Source: Ensifer sp. PDNC004
Lineage (GTDB): Bacteria; Pseudomonadota; Alphaproteobacteria; Rhizobiales; Rhizobiaceae
Length of the DNA stretch: 64,000 bases
Assembly: GCF_016919405.1 (NCBI RefSeq)
Contig: NZ_CP070352.1
Coordinates: 682,001 to 746,000, forward strand
Direction of reading: 5' to 3'
Shown: positions 8,901 through 15,762 of the stretch, one piece after another
Numbering within the stretch: the stretch's first letter is position 1
Layout of the letters: each line of letters begins with the position of its first letter
Notes under the pieces: generated by a model
The model's database searches: none
Told to the model about the DNA's origin: nothing
The model's input: only the letters and a program-made list of their open reading frames with translations
Made by a program: the position numbers and the translations under genes

Positions 8901-9258
8901 GGCGCGAGAACACGCCGGTATCGCTGTCCTGGCGGGTGGCGTAGGTTCCGAGACCGGCATTCTTCAGGATGCCCGGGATGTCCCGCGCGTAGGTGCTGTT
9001 GGCGCGGAACTCCTGGAAGGTCAGGATGTCGTAGTTCCCCTTGATGAAGAAGTCCGACATGACGCTCGGGTTGGCCTTGAAGCGGTCCAACCAGGTGTTC
9101 AGCGTCAGGATCTTCATGCTGTCGTCGGCGGCGCGCGCCTCGGCCGCCGAAAGCGTCAGGCTCGTGCCGCACAGAAGGATCGCCGTCGCCAGGCGCAACG
9201 GTTGCGTAAGGCGCGCGAAAGCCCGCACCCCGCGGAGGTCGTGTCCACGTTGTCTCAT
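5959..9258 (-). CDS. Autotransporter with endonuclease/exonuclease/phosphatase passenger
   Basis: A 1099-residue type V secreted protein. The start is ATG 9258, preceded by TTGGAG; frames opening further upstream lack a ribosome site. Residues 1-43 are a long signal peptide ending EARA. Residues about 47-375 form an EEP domain: ILTLNTW at its start, FQEF, GDFNAGD and a terminal SDHEPVAH carry the Mg-binding and catalytic Asn/Glu/Asp/His set of DNase I, exonuclease III and sphingomyelinase relatives. A beta-helical passenger stretch follows with an autotransporter-associated repeat (LNGQNTYTGATVV, about residue 565). The last 280 residues or so are the autotransporter barrel, ending in the outer-membrane signature F (KVSF). 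It probably acts on extracellular nucleic acids or phospholipids at the cell surface. Alone on its strand; promoter lies in 9259-9491. Confidence 0.88.
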   Translation of the reverse strand: MRQRGHDLRGVRAFARLTQPLRLATAILLCGTSLTLSAAEARAADDSMKILTLNTWLDRFKANPSVMSDFFIKGNYDILTFQEFRANSTYARDIPGILKNAGLGTYATRQDSDTGVFSRLPGTFGASTLGDIVTYTVVDPTVSKPQVVVGTTHLNYYDPATTRISEAKGINQWAKGETRPIILTGDFNAGDVSERGLHSVSQQELLLKTYVKSPSNSFYLSLLRDYAKDQQKLDAYIAEWKGKSASAINASTVPSGLFADEMYPVAGNLPQTMNILKKQFQILQLPNEREQFSPHALNDGSVTWPSHGEDATNTWASWHRVKIDHFLASRPFGKWWTLADDPKDPYSGVITDVSYVNNPDGSKTPLSDHEPVAHTVRWIGPVLQNYTDPATSAAKTRIVWDDEASTFAEKGGVFNLSRNNMRNDVYLGQIADENGLPILTGLTDQEKKTLLDCRSTDARFQQAIRDYCIDDHSFIGETLVTDGGTVVVEEDAALGSAAAKLRLDGGALRIAGRDMHQINRDIVLEAGGGSLDVADAANVVAVNKAISGSGGLTKLGAGALVLNGQNTYTGATVVKSGLLSVQGSIASSSGLTIEKEGAIGGIGTFGSITIAEGGVIAPGNSVGTLNVTGDISFAAGSTYQVEANDKGESDKIIASGKATLNGGSVLALAANGSYAPQTSYTILTAAGGVTGTFADVASSLVFLDPTLGYDANSVTLTLSRNDIRFADVTETANQRATAIAAESLGFSNAAYSALTNLDRAQARFAFGQLSGEIHASTKGMLLQDGLLLNAAATNRIRAAFGDDSTKATPVLAYGEGGIESVAADTARFAFWSQAFGTWGDTDSNGNAAGFQRNVGGFLMGADGLVGDNWRAGLFGGYSRSTFDVVDRRSSGDSDNYHIGAYAGTGLGALSLTAGATYSWHRMETNRSVAFGGFDDSLSAAYDARTAQIFGEASYAASAGRFDFEGFANLAYLNLDTDGFRENGGAAALSGRSDNTDTTFTTIGVRTSTDVSFGETAAVLSGTVGWRHAFGDVVPTSTLAFAGGQGFTVGGAPIARDAALVEAGIDVKIAPTATFGVNYTGQIASGVSDHGVNAKLKVSF

Positions 9259-9373
9259 TATCTGCTCCAATGTCGCGATGCGAACACGCTCCGTCACAAG
9301 ACCTTCACGGCGATGGTGTTGATGAGCGGAAGAGTTCACTGAAATGTACGATTACGGACATTAGGCGAGTCAA

Positions 9374-9391
9374 ATGTCAGTTTTACAACAT
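9374..9391 (-). promoter_or_regulatory. Possible Pho box upstream of the autotransporter
   Basis: On the minus strand TGTTGTAAAACTGACA resembles the PhoB box (two CTGTCA-like halves 11 bases apart), about 12 of 17 positions by my count. It is about 120 bases before the autotransporter start. The match is imperfect and was found by eye. Confidence 0.3.
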
Positions 9392-9491
9392 TTCATATGT
9401 CGCCATAAAATTTCGCGCGGCCCACAGGTGGTGCGCCGGCTTCCTTGGAGATCGGCGTTGGCCCTATGGTAGCAAAACGTGCTGAGGGGCA

Positions 9492-10289
9492 ATGAGGATG
9501 AGGGTGATGGACGATCGGGATATTGCGGGTGGGGACAAGAAGGCGCGCCGGCAAGCGCAGCTTCTCAGCCACCTCGAAACGAACCACTATATTTCGATCG
9601 AGGAAATTACCGGCCTGTTCGGCGTCACCACCCAGACGGCGCGCCGCGATATCATGGCGCTCGAACAGGAGGGCAAGGTGCGGCGCCTCCACGGCGGCGC
9701 GACCATTGCGACCCCGGTTGATCCCAACATCTACCGCCAGCGGCGCATCGACAACGCGGAGTTGAAGGAGCGCATCGGGCAACTGACCGCGGAGCTTGTT
9801 GCCGACGGCGCTGCCGTGTTTCTCGACACCGGCACGACCTGCGAGGCGGTGGCGCGCGGCCTGCTCAAGCGCCGCGACCTGCGCGTCGTCACCTACAGCC
9901 TGCGCGTCGCGACCACGCTCAGCGAAAGCAGCAGCTTTGCCGTTGCCGTGCCCGGCGGCTTCGTGCGCCAGGTAGATGCCGGCGTGTTCCGCGAGGAGAC
10001 CGCCGACTACATCCGCAAATTCAAGTTCGACGTCGCCATCATCTCCGTCAGCGGCATCGACCAGGACGGCGATATCGGCGACGACGACCATGCCGAAGTC
10101 GCCGCTGTCTCGGCCGCCATGCGCCAGGCCGAGCGCGTCATTCTCGCCGTCGACAGCAGCAAGTTCGGACGGCGCGCGCTGGTACGGCTGGCATCGCTTG
10201 CCGATATCGATGCGCTGGTCACGGACCGGCTGCCCGACGAACAGATCGTCGCCCTGCTGCGCGAGCACGGCGTCAGCGTTCATTGCTAG
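9492..10289 (+). CDS. DeoR family transcriptional regulator
   Basis: A 265-residue regulator. The N-terminal winged helix (about residues 20-75) carries the DeoR signature around TGLFGVTTQTARRDI and the RRLHGGA turn. The C-terminal domain is the DeoRC sugar-phosphate sensor, with DTGTTCEAVAR and the VAIISVSGID segment. These repressors typically respond to a phosphorylated sugar or polyol. The start is uncertain among ATG 9492, 9498 and 9507; GAGGGG precedes the first. It is divergent from the autotransporter and no sugar operon is adjacent, so the target is unknown. Confidence 0.88.
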   Translation: MRMRVMDDRDIAGGDKKARRQAQLLSHLETNHYISIEEITGLFGVTTQTARRDIMALEQEGKVRRLHGGATIATPVDPNIYRQRRIDNAELKERIGQLTAELVADGAAVFLDTGTTCEAVARGLLKRRDLRVVTYSLRVATTLSESSSFAVAVPGGFVRQVDAGVFREETADYIRKFKFDVAIISVSGIDQDGDIGDDDHAEVAAVSAAMRQAERVILAVDSSKFGRRALVRLASLADIDALVTDRLPDEQIVALLREHGVSVHC

Positions 10290-10485
10290 CGTCGGGGGGA
10301 GCTAGTGCCGAGGGATGCCGGCGGCGAATTTTGCCGGGGGCTTGAAACCCTTCACCCGACACCACACATAGGCATCAACGAATTGCCCGTGGAGCGCGAC
10401 GGATATGATCAACCGAAGGCTCCGGGCGTAGTTCGCGCGCAAACGCTGACCACGGATGTACTGGCAGTGTCACGCCGCGAACGGG

Positions 10486-10512
10486 AAAAGGTCGGCATTG
10501 CCGGCCTTTTTT
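10486..10512. terminator. Rho-independent terminator, bidirectional
   Basis: AAAAGGTCGGC, loop ATT, GCCGGCCTTTTTT: an 11-bp stem with one G-T pair and T-runs on both strands. It can end transcription from deoR (plus) and from the anti-sigma gene (minus). The 196 bases between deoR and this site hold no convincing gene but could encode a small RNA ending here. Confidence 0.85.
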
Positions 10513-10544
10513 GTTTTCAGCACCGGCAGGTGCCCGTCTAGCCG

Positions 10545-11183
10545 CTACCAGCGCACGGCCCAGCGGCCGCCCAACGCCCCAAGCACCGTCAGTATCATGA
10601 CTGCGATCGTGTACCAGGTCGCGACGAAGAGTGGCGAATCGTCCGGGCAGTGGGCGGCGTAGAAGGTCGCGGCAATGCCGCCGGCTGCAAGCCCTGCCAG
10701 GGCGCCGGCAAAGCCGGGGCGCGACGGCGCGCCATGGCGCAGAGCGACAAGGAACAGTCCTAGGGGCGCAATGCCGATCAGCGGAATGAAGGTCATGCAC
10801 ACCAGATAATTGGTTCCGACGAGTTTCGTCGCCCAGGCGTCAGGTGGCACGGCAAGAAGCTCGAACAGTACGCCACCGGCAACGAGCAGCGGCGCGATGC
10901 CAAGAAAAGGCACCAGCCGGCGCGGGTCCGCATCGGGCCAGGCGGCAACGCGCATGGCCGCAAAGGCAGCCGCAGCGAGCGCGATCGTCACCACGAACTT
11001 GAACAGGAACCGAACCGTCTCGGCAGCAGCGGCGATATCCGGCCGCGGGCCGAGCAGGATCGAAAACGCGACACCGGCAAGGACGAGCGCGCCGATCGCC
11101 ACAGCGGGCCATACGGTGTTCATCGGCAGACCGGGTCGCCGATTGTCCGCTGCGAGAGCCTTGATGAGGTCGTTCGTATCCAT
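10545..11183 (-). CDS. NrsF-type (DUF1109) anti-sigma factor
   Basis: A 212-residue integral membrane protein with about six hydrophobic helices after a short cytoplasmic N-terminus (MDTNDLIKALAADNRRPG) typical of DUF1109/NrsF proteins. Family members bind and inhibit the ECF sigma factor encoded next to them. ATG 11183 follows the sigma-factor stop by a single base, so the two are translationally coupled. It very likely releases the sigma factor on an envelope or metal stress signal. Two cysteines are visible in hydrophobic surroundings (NYLVCMTF, AAHCPDD); in related Caulobacter proteins conserved cysteines are thought to sense metal, which I infer could hold here. Confidence 0.85.
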   Translation of the reverse strand: MDTNDLIKALAADNRRPGLPMNTVWPAVAIGALVLAGVAFSILLGPRPDIAAAAETVRFLFKFVVTIALAAAAFAAMRVAAWPDADPRRLVPFLGIAPLLVAGGVLFELLAVPPDAWATKLVGTNYLVCMTFIPLIGIAPLGLFLVALRHGAPSRPGFAGALAGLAAGGIAATFYAAHCPDDSPLFVATWYTIAVMILTVLGALGGRWAVRW

Positions 11184-11184
11184 C

Positions 11185-11721
11185 TCAGTTTCGTCCAAAT
11201 CGGCGGGCGATTGCAGCAAGGCCGCGGTGCAGCGCCACCCGAACCGCCGTTTCGTTCATGTCCAGTTTCTGCGCCGTCTCGGCCACGGTGAACCCCTCGA
11301 CCGAGATCGCACTGACCACCGAACGCTGGCCCGGAGCGAGCCCCTCCAGCGCCCGGCCGATCTCCCAATCCCTGGCCGTCTCGGTTTCGACGCTCGGCAG
11401 CGTCTCTTCGAGCCCCTCGATGCCCACCGTCGGGCGGCGGGCCTGCCGGCGCACGGCATCCACGTATTTGTGCCGGGCGACGGCATGCAGCCACGGCATG
11501 ACGGGTGCGTCCTCCCGCCAGGTATGACGTTTTACGTGCACCGCCAGCAGCGCCTCCTGCACGACGTCCTCCGCATCGACGCCGCCGCCGATGGTCCAGC
11601 GCCGGGCCCAGCCACGGATCACCTGTGCCGCGTCCCGCAGGAAGTCGGCATAGGCCTTCTCGTCGCCGGCCACGGCCGCGCGAAGGAGCCCTGCGAGATG
11701 TTCGTCGTCCGCGCCGCTCAC
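11185..11721 (-). CDS. RNA polymerase ECF sigma factor (SigF-like)
   Basis: A 178-residue ECF sigma factor. Region 2 is visible as [14 protein letters not shown] and [19 protein letters not shown], region 4 as [23 protein letters not shown]. The chosen start is GTG 11721, with GGGAGGAAGG about nine bases upstream; an upstream ATG at 11739 lacks a ribosome site. It is coupled to its NrsF anti-sigma and divergent from the bufferin operon, which carries a fitting ECF promoter. In Caulobacter, sigma factors of this type with DUF1109 partners control DUF2282/DUF692 operons, so the target assignment is well founded. Confidence 0.9.
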   Translation of the reverse strand: MSGADDEHLAGLLRAAVAGDEKAYADFLRDAAQVIRGWARRWTIGGGVDAEDVVQEALLAVHVKRHTWREDAPVMPWLHAVARHKYVDAVRRQARRPTVGIEGLEETLPSVETETARDWEIGRALEGLAPGQRSVVSAISVEGFTVAETAQKLDMNETAVRVALHRGLAAIARRFGRN

Positions 11722-11843
11722 CCGGGCCCTTCCTCCCATTCGCCGATTCCCGGCATTTGTTACACGGCTATCGCAAATTCACGGCTGCTGTCTGCTCGGA
11801 CCGGCCTCGCGGACCCATCACGAAAGCGTGTTGCCAACGTTAT

Positions 11844-11870
11844 GTAACGCCCGACACCTGCGTGGCGAAA
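11844..11870 (+). promoter_or_regulatory. ECF sigma (SigF-type) promoter of the bufferin operon
   Basis: GTAACG at 11844-11849, 16 bases, then CGAAA at 11866-11870. This fits the GTAACC-N16-CGAA form reported for Caulobacter SigF targets, about 60 bases before the bufA start. A weaker version with 15-base spacing lies on the other strand at 11763-11738 ahead of the sigma gene. Confidence 0.7.
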
Positions 11871-11929
11871 GACCCGATGTGCGCCTCAGTCACGAGCGCA
11901 CTCGATCAATTCAACACGGAGACACATTC

Positions 11930-12253
11930 ATGTCCACGAAGTCCACGATCAGCACCGCAATGTTGGCCGGTGCTGTGGCCGCGGCCCTGTCGTCGCTTGC
12001 AACTGCCGCACCGCTCACCGAAGCACAGGTCAAGTCCGCCATGGATGCGGGCAAGGAAAAATGCTTCGGCGTCGCACTCAAGGGCCAGAACGATTGCGCT
12101 GCCGGCCCCGGTACCACCTGCCAGGCAACCTCGACGGTCGACTACCAGGGCAACGCCTGGAAATTCGTCGATGGCGGCACCTGCACGACGATGGAACTGC
12201 CCGACGGCCGCAAGGGCTCGCCCGAACCGCTCTCCCGCGACATGGCGTCCTGA
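11930..12253 (+). CDS. bufA: BufA1-type bufferin precursor (DUF2282)
   Basis: A 107-residue exported peptide. Residues 1-27 form a signal peptide (Ala-rich core ending ATAA). The core has exactly four cysteines at 45, 56, 64 and 85 in the DUF2282 setting ([26 protein letters not shown]). Bufferins are ribosomally made, post-translationally modified periplasmic peptides; in Caulobacter a DUF692 enzyme modifies their cysteines and the products bind copper. ATG 11930 is favoured by the signal peptide; upstream frame extension is not coding-like. First gene of the operon, behind an ECF promoter and followed by an 11-bp hairpin that should keep its transcript more abundant than the enzyme genes. 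Confidence 0.9.
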   Translation: MSTKSTISTAMLAGAVAAALSSLATAAPLTEAQVKSAMDAGKEKCFGVALKGQNDCAAGPGTTCQATSTVDYQGNAWKFVDGGTCTTMELPDGRKGSPEPLSRDMAS

Positions 12254-12269
12254 TCCACGACCAGACGGA

Positions 12270-12298
12270 AACGGGAGGCGGGGCAATCGCCTCCCGTT
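12270..12298 (+). other. Hairpin between precursor and modification genes
   Basis: AACGGGAGGCG and its exact complement CGCCTCCCGTT enclose a seven-base loop, 16 bases after the bufA stop, followed by a modestly T-rich run. Such attenuating stem-loops commonly separate abundant RiPP precursors from their enzymes. Confidence 0.7.
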
Positions 12299-12381
12299 GC
12301 ACTTTGGTTTTCAAGGGGATGGCCGGTCGAGCAACGCTCCCGCCCGCCATCAACGCTCACAGGATTGGAACGGGATTGGCA

Positions 12382-13308
12382 ATGCGCACTTCAACCAACG
12401 ATGGCAGCGGACTTGCCCCGGTGAGCCCTCGCCTGCCGAACCATCAAATTGCCGGGCTAGCCGGAACGAGCTTCAAGCATCAGCACCTTCAGGCGATCCT
12501 CGCCGACGAAGCCCTGGGCGGCTTTTTCGAAATTCATGCGGAAAACTACATGGGCGCCGGGGGCCCGCCGCACGCGGCGCTGACCCGCATCCGCGAGCAG
12601 TTTCCGGTCTCTCTCCATGGCGTCTGCATGTCGATCGGCGGCCCGCAGCCGCTCGACAAGGCGCATCTCGCCCGGTTCAAGGCGCTGGTCGACCGCTATG
12701 AGCCGGCGCTCGTCTCCGAGCATCTCGCCTGGTCGACCCACGAAACCACCTTCTACAACGACCTTTTGCCGCTGCCCTATACCGAGGCGACCGTTGCGCG
12801 CGTTGCCGCGCATATCGACGAGGTCCAGGAGACGATCGGACGCCGGCTGCTGCTCGAAAATCCCTCCACCTATGTGACGTTCCCGGAATCGACGATGAGC
12901 GAAACGGCGTTCATCCGGGAACTGGTGAAACGCACCGGCTGCGGGCTGCTGCTCGACATCAACAACGTCTTCGTCTCGGCCACCAACCAGGGCTATTCGG
13001 CGCGCGACTACCTCGGCGACTTTCCGCTGGAGCATGTCGGCGAGATCCACCTTGCCGGGCATGCGGAGCAGGAAGACGACGAGGGCGAGCTTCTGCTGAT
13101 CGACAGCCATGACGGCCCGGTCGCAGACGCCGTCTGGAAACTCTACGAAATCGTCATCGCCAGGAGCGGCGCCATCCCGACACTGATCGAATGGGACAGC
13201 GCCATTCCCGAGTGGCCGGTGCTGAAGCGCGAGGCCATGGCGGCGCAAGCGATCCTCGATGCTCACGGGCAACGGCTGTCGCAGGAGAAGATCCGTGTCC
13301 GCGCCTGA
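12382..13308 (+). CDS. bufB: BufB, DUF692 multinuclear iron-dependent oxidative enzyme (MNIO)
   Basis: A 308-residue TIM-barrel enzyme of the DUF692/MbnB-TglH family. Likely metal-site motifs are in order: [17 protein letters not shown] (about 111), [18 protein letters not shown] (about 190), EIHLAGH (about 223) and LIEWD (about 268). Relatives bind two or three irons and rearrange peptide cysteines; in bufferin operons this enzyme installs thiooxazole-type heterocycles on the DUF2282 peptide. The start ATG 12382 has a weak Shine-Dalgarno; GTG 12421 is an alternative. It overlaps bufC by 14 bases, so the two subunits are translationally coupled, as expected for a complex. Confidence 0.92.
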   Translation: MRTSTNDGSGLAPVSPRLPNHQIAGLAGTSFKHQHLQAILADEALGGFFEIHAENYMGAGGPPHAALTRIREQFPVSLHGVCMSIGGPQPLDKAHLARFKALVDRYEPALVSEHLAWSTHETTFYNDLLPLPYTEATVARVAAHIDEVQETIGRRLLLENPSTYVTFPESTMSETAFIRELVKRTGCGLLLDINNVFVSATNQGYSARDYLGDFPLEHVGEIHLAGHAEQEDDEGELLLIDSHDGPVADAVWKLYEIVIARSGAIPTLIEWDSAIPEWPVLKREAMAAQAILDAHGQRLSQEKIRVRA

Positions 13309-14098
13309 CGCAACGCTCCCCATCCCGATCGGCCGAGCCGGCAGCTATGCCGCCGGTTTCGTGCCGCCGTTGCTTGCACCCGACCGGCCGACACCGGCGC
13401 TTGTCGCCGGCCCGAACGGCAAGGCGGCGGTGAAGCGCTTCAATGTCTATCGCAACAACGTCACGGTCAGCCTGATCGAGGCGCTGGCGGCGACCTTTCC
13501 GGCAACCGAGCGGATCACCGGCGAGGCCTTCTTCCGCGCCATGGCGCGCTTTCATGTGCGGGAGACGCCACCGACCTCGCCGCTGCTTTTCGAATACGGC
13601 CACGACTTTCCCGATTTCATCGCGCGCTACGAATACGCGAAGGGAATGCCCTGGCTTGCCGACGTTGCCAGGATCGAGCGCGCCTGGCTCGACGCCTATC
13701 ATGCCGCCGATGCTCCGGCGCTTGCGCCGTCAGCGCTTTCCCTGGTTCCGCCCGAGCGGCTTGGCGACATCGTTTTCGAACCGCATCCGGCAAGCAGGAT
13801 CGTGCGTTCCGATTATCCGGCCGTCACGATCTTTGCCGTCAACCGCGGGCGCGGACCGGTCGGGCGCATCGAAACGGCTGATCCGGAGAGCGCGCTGATT
13901 ACCCGGCCCGGTCTCGATGTGATCGTTCGAAACCTCGCGCCCGACGCCGATCTCCTGCTTTCGCGCCTGCTGGCAGGCGTTCCCCTCGCCGCGGCCGCCG
14001 CGGAAGCTTCAACCCGATCTCCCACGCTCGATCTTACGGCCGCAATCGCCACCGCGCTCGAAGCCGGCGCCTTTGCGGCCATTCATCACGGAGGATGA
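13295..14098 (+). CDS. bufC: BufC, DUF2063 partner protein of the MNIO enzyme
   Basis: A 267-residue protein whose N-terminal half has the DUF2063 pattern ([23 protein letters not shown], then the [13 protein letters not shown] segment). In MbnBC- and BufBC-type systems this partner recognises the precursor leader and presents it to the iron enzyme. GTG 13295 with AGGAGAAG upstream is the best start and overlaps the bufB end. The C-terminal third is divergent, as is usual, and probably forms the peptide-binding beta domain. Confidence 0.88.
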   Translation: MSAPDATLPIPIGRAGSYAAGFVPPLLAPDRPTPALVAGPNGKAAVKRFNVYRNNVTVSLIEALAATFPATERITGEAFFRAMARFHVRETPPTSPLLFEYGHDFPDFIARYEYAKGMPWLADVARIERAWLDAYHAADAPALAPSALSLVPPERLGDIVFEPHPASRIVRSDYPAVTIFAVNRGRGPVGRIETADPESALITRPGLDVIVRNLAPDADLLLSRLLAGVPLAAAAAEASTRSPTLDLTAAIATALEAGAFAAIHHGG

Positions 14099-14102
14099 AA
14101 CC

Positions 14103-14612
14103 ATGATGTCCGCATCCAGATTTTCGCAGAACGGCAGTCCTGCCGACGTCTCGCAATGGGCCCGTCGAGCGAACCGCGCCGTCGGCGTGCTTGCGCCGCT
14201 CTGGCTCTCCCAGCTTGTGCTGCGCTTTGGCCTCGCCGTCCCGTTCTTCCGATCCGGCATGAGCAAGTGGGACGGCTTCCTGCAGTTGAACGACGTGGCG
14301 GTGCTGCTCTTCAGCTCCGAGTTCCAGCTGCATCTGCCGGGCGGACCCTATCCCTACCCCGCTCCCGCCGTAACGGCCTTTGCGGCCGGCTCGGCGGAAA
14401 TCGTTCTGCCCATTCTGCTCGTTTTCGGCCTGGCGACCCGCTTTGCCGCCCTCGGCCTGCTGGTGATGACGATCGTCGTGCAGCTGACCGTGCCGGACGG
14501 CTGGCCGATCCACATTACCTGGGCCGCCATGGCGCTCGCGCTGATGGCCTCCGGTCCCGGCAAGCTGTCGCTCGATCACCTGCTGTGCGCCTGGCGCAAG
14601 GGCGGACGATAG
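14103..14612 (+). CDS. DoxX family membrane protein of the bufferin operon
   Basis: A 169-residue protein with four predicted transmembrane helices and the DoxX pattern (LVLRFGLAVPFFRSGMSKWDG; AEIVLPILLVFGLATRFAAL). ATG 14103 follows GGAGG by eight bases and the bufC stop by four, so it is in the same operon. DoxX proteins are regular last members of DUF2282/DUF692/DUF2063 operons; a redox or electron-transfer role supporting peptide maturation is plausible but unproven. Confidence 0.88.
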   Translation: MMSASRFSQNGSPADVSQWARRANRAVGVLAPLWLSQLVLRFGLAVPFFRSGMSKWDGFLQLNDVAVLLFSSEFQLHLPGGPYPYPAPAVTAFAAGSAEIVLPILLVFGLATRFAALGLLVMTIVVQLTVPDGWPIHITWAAMALALMASGPGKLSLDHLLCAWRKGGR

Positions 14613-14655
14613 GTTCCACGATCCCGGCGACTGCATCTGCCGCAGGCGCCGTCCC

Positions 14656-15762
14656 TCAGTTCGGGCGCAGCCGCACCGGGGTATCGACGATCAGCTTGGT
14701 CCAGTCGTCGATGAAGCGGGACCGCTGCAGTCGGTCCTGGGCGGCAAGCAATGCCGGGCCGATGCGGATCGGCCGGCCAATACCGGACTCCACGAGTTTT
14801 GCCGGGCCGTCGACCTCGGCCGGCAGTGCGCCGTTCCACGAAAAGAAGAACGCTTTCTCCCGCGCGACCTCCTGCCCTCGCTCGGAGAGCAGATAATCGA
14901 GAAAACGACCGGCAAGATCGCGGCGTTTCGCCCCCACCGGGACCAGCGCGCCGCGGCTGAGGATCAGCGTATAGTCGCGCGGCAGGACGATCCTGAGCTT
15001 GGCGTTCCGGCGCGAGGCGGCATAGGCGTAGGAGCCGAGGATGTTATAGCCGATATAGACGTTGCCACTGTCGAGTTCCGACAGAACCGCGTTGTTGCAG
15101 CAGCGCAGCACCGCCTGGGCGCGGCTCAGGCTTTCGAGCAGGCGGCCGTAGGTGGTCGAGGCCTGTTGCGCATCAAGGAAGGCGAGCAGGTATCCGATGC
15201 CGGACTGGCGCAGATCATAGGTGCCGATGCGGCCGCGATAGTAATCCGGCTTGAAGCGCAGCAGATCGGTCAGCTCGCCATGAGTGTGCGGCACGTCCTC
15301 CGGCGGCACGAAGTCCTTGTGATAGACCATGACCGAGGGCTCGAAGGTGAAGCCGAAGACCTCGTCGCGCCAGTTCGCCCAAGCCGGCACGCTGCCGGTC
15401 TCCGGCGAGACATGCTGCAAAGCACAGCCGTCGTTTGCAAGCTTCACCAACTGGTCGACGGACGACGACAGCAGGAGGTCACCGAAGGGCTGCTGCAATC
15501 GGCAGGCGATGTCGGCATCGTGATAAAGCTCGTTGGTCACGTAGTCGGTATAGTCGATGGCAACATCCCGCGCCGTCAGCTGAAAATCGCGGATCAGCGG
15601 CTCCATCGCCTCGATGTCGGTTGCGCCGTTGATGACGAGCCGGCCGCGTTCGGCGTCGAGCGCCGGAAAGAACGCGCGCGTCCCCTCGACCGCGCCGGCC
15701 GGGCCGGCAAGCCCAAGGACCGCGACAAGTGCGATCGAAGGAAGCTGTCGCCACATCCTCAT
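14656..15762 (-). CDS. Family 1 solute-binding protein encoded with TctDE
   Basis: A 368-residue periplasmic protein with a signal peptide (about residues 1-23, ending AGA). ATG 15762 has GGGAGGG upstream and overlaps the kinase stop (ATGA), so it is co-translated with the sensor. The fold pattern is that of iron/phosphoglycerate-type binding proteins (RGRLVINGATDIEAM, GQEVAREKAFFF). Cys residues occur in VLRCCNNAV, ACRLQQ and NDGCALQ. No permease or ATPase follows, so it probably serves the neighbouring kinase as a periplasmic sensing accessory, as PgtC does in the phosphoglycerate system; ligand unknown. Confidence 0.8.
   Translation of the reverse strand: MRMWRQLPSIALVAVLGLAGPAGAVEGTRAFFPALDAERGRLVINGATDIEAMEPLIRDFQLTARDVAIDYTDYVTNELYHDADIACRLQQPFGDLLLSSSVDQLVKLANDGCALQHVSPETGSVPAWANWRDEVFGFTFEPSVMVYHKDFVPPEDVPHTHGELTDLLRFKPDYYRGRIGTYDLRQSGIGYLLAFLDAQQASTTYGRLLESLSRAQAVLRCCNNAVLSELDSGNVYIGYNILGSYAYAASRRNAKLRIVLPRDYTLILSRGALVPVGAKRRDLAGRFLDYLLSERGQEVAREKAFFFSWNGALPAEVDGPAKLVESGIGRPIRIGPALLAAQDRLQRSRFIDDWTKLIVDTPVRLRPN

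Noticed and set aside
10305..10541. 78-codon frame after deoR
   Set aside because: No ribosome site, no homology recognised, and it runs through a strong terminator hairpin.
11738..11763. ECF promoter for the sigma gene on the minus strand
   Set aside because: Spacing is 15 instead of 16 and the -10 box abuts the ribosome site, so transcription would start too late; kept only as a weak possibility.
12061..12381. N-terminal extension of the DUF692 frame into bufA
   Set aside because: It overlaps the precursor gene and hairpin; homologues start near ATG 12382.
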